Below the pieces are notes generated by a model. The model did not search any database. It saw nothing but the letters and a program-made list of their open reading frames with translations, and had not been told where the DNA came from. From assembly GCF_021155765.1 (NCBI RefSeq), contig NC_060112.1, positions 9,610,001-9,674,000 of the forward strand: a DNA stretch of 64,000 nt, written 5' to 3'. This DNA is from Diprion similis (lineage: Eukaryota > Arthropoda > Insecta > Hymenoptera > Diprionidae). Both the position numbers and the translations under genes were made by a program. Below, piece by piece: positions 62,601 to 64,000 of this stretch; position 1 is the first letter of the stretch; every line of letters begins with the position of its first letter.

Positions 62601-64000
62601 CGCAGTCCCAATACGCTGCGAGCAACGGCTAAAAAGTTACAGCCAAAAAACTGAGAATTTTATTCGTCATTTCTCTGCTGTTCGTCCTACGCTCTTTTTC
62701 TTGTTTTTTCTGAGTTCCTGGGGGTCGAATTACTCTAGAGATGGTCATAAAAATCGATTCCGGGACGAAAAATTTTCGTCCCCGAAAATGACCAAAAAAG
62801 TAAGGCTAACCCCTTTGGATATTTGACGGAAATTTCGACGATTTTGAGAAAGGCTGCAATCAATTCTTGGAGGCACTATTCCGACGTAATTTTGCGAGAG
62901 AAATCGATTGAGCGCAGTCCCAATACGCTGCGAGCAACGGCTAAAAAGTTACAGCCAAAAAAACTGAGAATTTTATTCGTCATTTCTCTGCTGTTCGTCC
63001 TACGCTCTTTTTCTTGTTTTTTCTGAGTTCCTGGGGGTCGAATTACTCTAGAGATGGTCATACAAATCGATTACGAAACGAAAAATTTTCGTCCCCAAAA
63101 ATGACCAAAAAAGTAAGGCTAACCCCTTTGGATTTTTGTCGAAAATTTCGACGATTTTGAGAAAGGCTGCAATCAATTCTTGGAGGCACCATTTCGACGT
63201 AATTTCGCGAGAGGAATCGATTGAGCGCAGTCCCAATACGCTGCGAGCAACGGCTAAAAAGTTACAGCCAAAAAACTGAGAATTTTATTCGTCATTTCTC
63301 TGCTGTTCGTCCTACGCTCTTTTTCTTGTTTTTTCTGAGTTCCTGGGGGTCGAATTACTCTAGAGATGGTCATACAGATCGATTCCGAAACGAAAAATTT
63401 TCGTCTCCAAAAATGACCAAAAAAGTAAGGCTAACCCCTTTGGATTTTTGTCGAAAATTTCGACGATTTTGAGAAAGGCTGCAATCAATTCTTGGAGGCA
63501 CCATTTCGACGTAATTTCGCGAGAGGAATCGATTGAGCGCAGTCCCAATACGCTGCGAGCAACGGCTAAAAAGTTACAGCCAAAAAACTGAGAATTTTAT
63601 TCGTCATTTCTCTGCTGTTCGTCCTACGCTCTTTTTCTTGTTTTTTCTGAGTTCCTGGGGGTCGAATTACTCTAGAGATGGTCATACAAATCGATTACGA
63701 AACGAAAAATTTTCGTCCCCAAAAATGACCAAAAAAGTAAGGCTAACCCCTTTGGATTTTTGTCGAAAATTTCGACGATTTTGAGAAAGGCTGCAATCAA
63801 TTCTTGGAGGCACCATTTCGACGTAATTTCGCGAGAGGAATCGATTGAGCGCAGTCCCAATACGCTGCGAGCAACGGCTAAAAAGTTACAGCCAAAAAAC
63901 TGAGAATTTTATTCGTCATTTCTCTGCTGTTCGTCCTACGCTCTTTTTCTTGTTTTTTCTGAGTTCCTGGGGGTCGAATTACTCTAGAGATGGTCATACA

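Larger units (their letters stand above)
53851..64000 (+). repeat. 312-bp satellite DNA array
   Basis: Head-to-tail tandem array of about 33 copies of a 312-bp monomer, continuing past the window end. Taking GAGGAATCGATTGAGCGC as the phase mark, copies start at 53851, 54163, 54475 and so on every 312 bases. There is a one-base loss near 56404 and a one-base gain near 62957, both in the same A run. Monomers differ at few positions and fall into variants, chiefly GGGACG...CGTCCC against GAAACG...CGTCTC at the internal palindrome and TTGTCGAAAA against TTGACGAAAA. Each has a pyrimidine-rich tract (CTTTTTCTTGTTTTTTCTG). The open frames of 76-97 codons on plus and about 62-75 on minus recur only because the period is a multiple of three. 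Likely pericentromeric or other heterochromatin. Confidence 0.97.

Noticed and set aside
53851-64000. Repeated 97-residue plus-strand frames starting MSAVPIRCEQ as a multigene family
   Set aside because: They are the same satellite monomer read in one frame; the period is a multiple of three, opposite-strand frames are equally open, and indels are tolerated.

Overview
This is AT-rich eukaryotic DNA with short spliced genes, consensus GT/AG introns and AATAAA-type polyadenylation signals. The gene set (ebi/TBL1, a cysteine-type MsrB, SDHC, RFC3, GPATCH4, OGFOD1/sudestada, a DLGAP/vulcan-like scaffold) fits an insect, most likely a hymenopteran. The order-level call is an inference; no rRNA or mitochondrial marker is present to confirm it. 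I reconstructed the exon structures by hand from splice sites and phase continuity, and give them under each gene.

Layout. 1-2887: AT-rich flank with no supported gene. 2888-7976 (-): methionine-R-sulfoxide reductase B, with an upstream exon that adds a mitochondrial presequence. 8346-14548 (+): ebi/TBL1, head to head with MsrB across about 370 bp. 15677-18221 (-): GPATCH4. 19129-20729 (+): SDHC. 21765-23528 (-): RFC3. 25586-27869 (+): a six-exon gene I do not recognise. 29546-31456 (-): OGFOD1 as one uninterrupted frame. 31457-40294: long sparse region, probably the 5' part of the next gene. 40295-48488 (+): DLGAP-family scaffold. 48489-53538: AT-rich, no supported gene. About 53539-64000: satellite DNA with a 312-bp monomer, running off the window end.

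The genes are ordinary housekeeping or signalling genes from unrelated pathways (oxidative repair, co-repressor function, nucleolar RNA processing, complex II, DNA replication, ribosomal prolyl hydroxylation, synaptic scaffolding). They alternate in divergent and convergent pairs and do not form a functional cluster.

The less ordinary content is repetitive. The satellite array has a degenerate outer edge, recent multi-monomer duplications and palindromes in each monomer. There are three separate foldback/MITE-like elements (in MsrB intron, beside the GPATCH4 start, and downstream of SDHC flanked by TTAA). A short dispersed repeat is present in at least three copies near the MsrB and RFC3 5' ends. 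No CRISPR, rRNA or tRNA gene was found, and nothing amounts to a clearly new multi-gene system.
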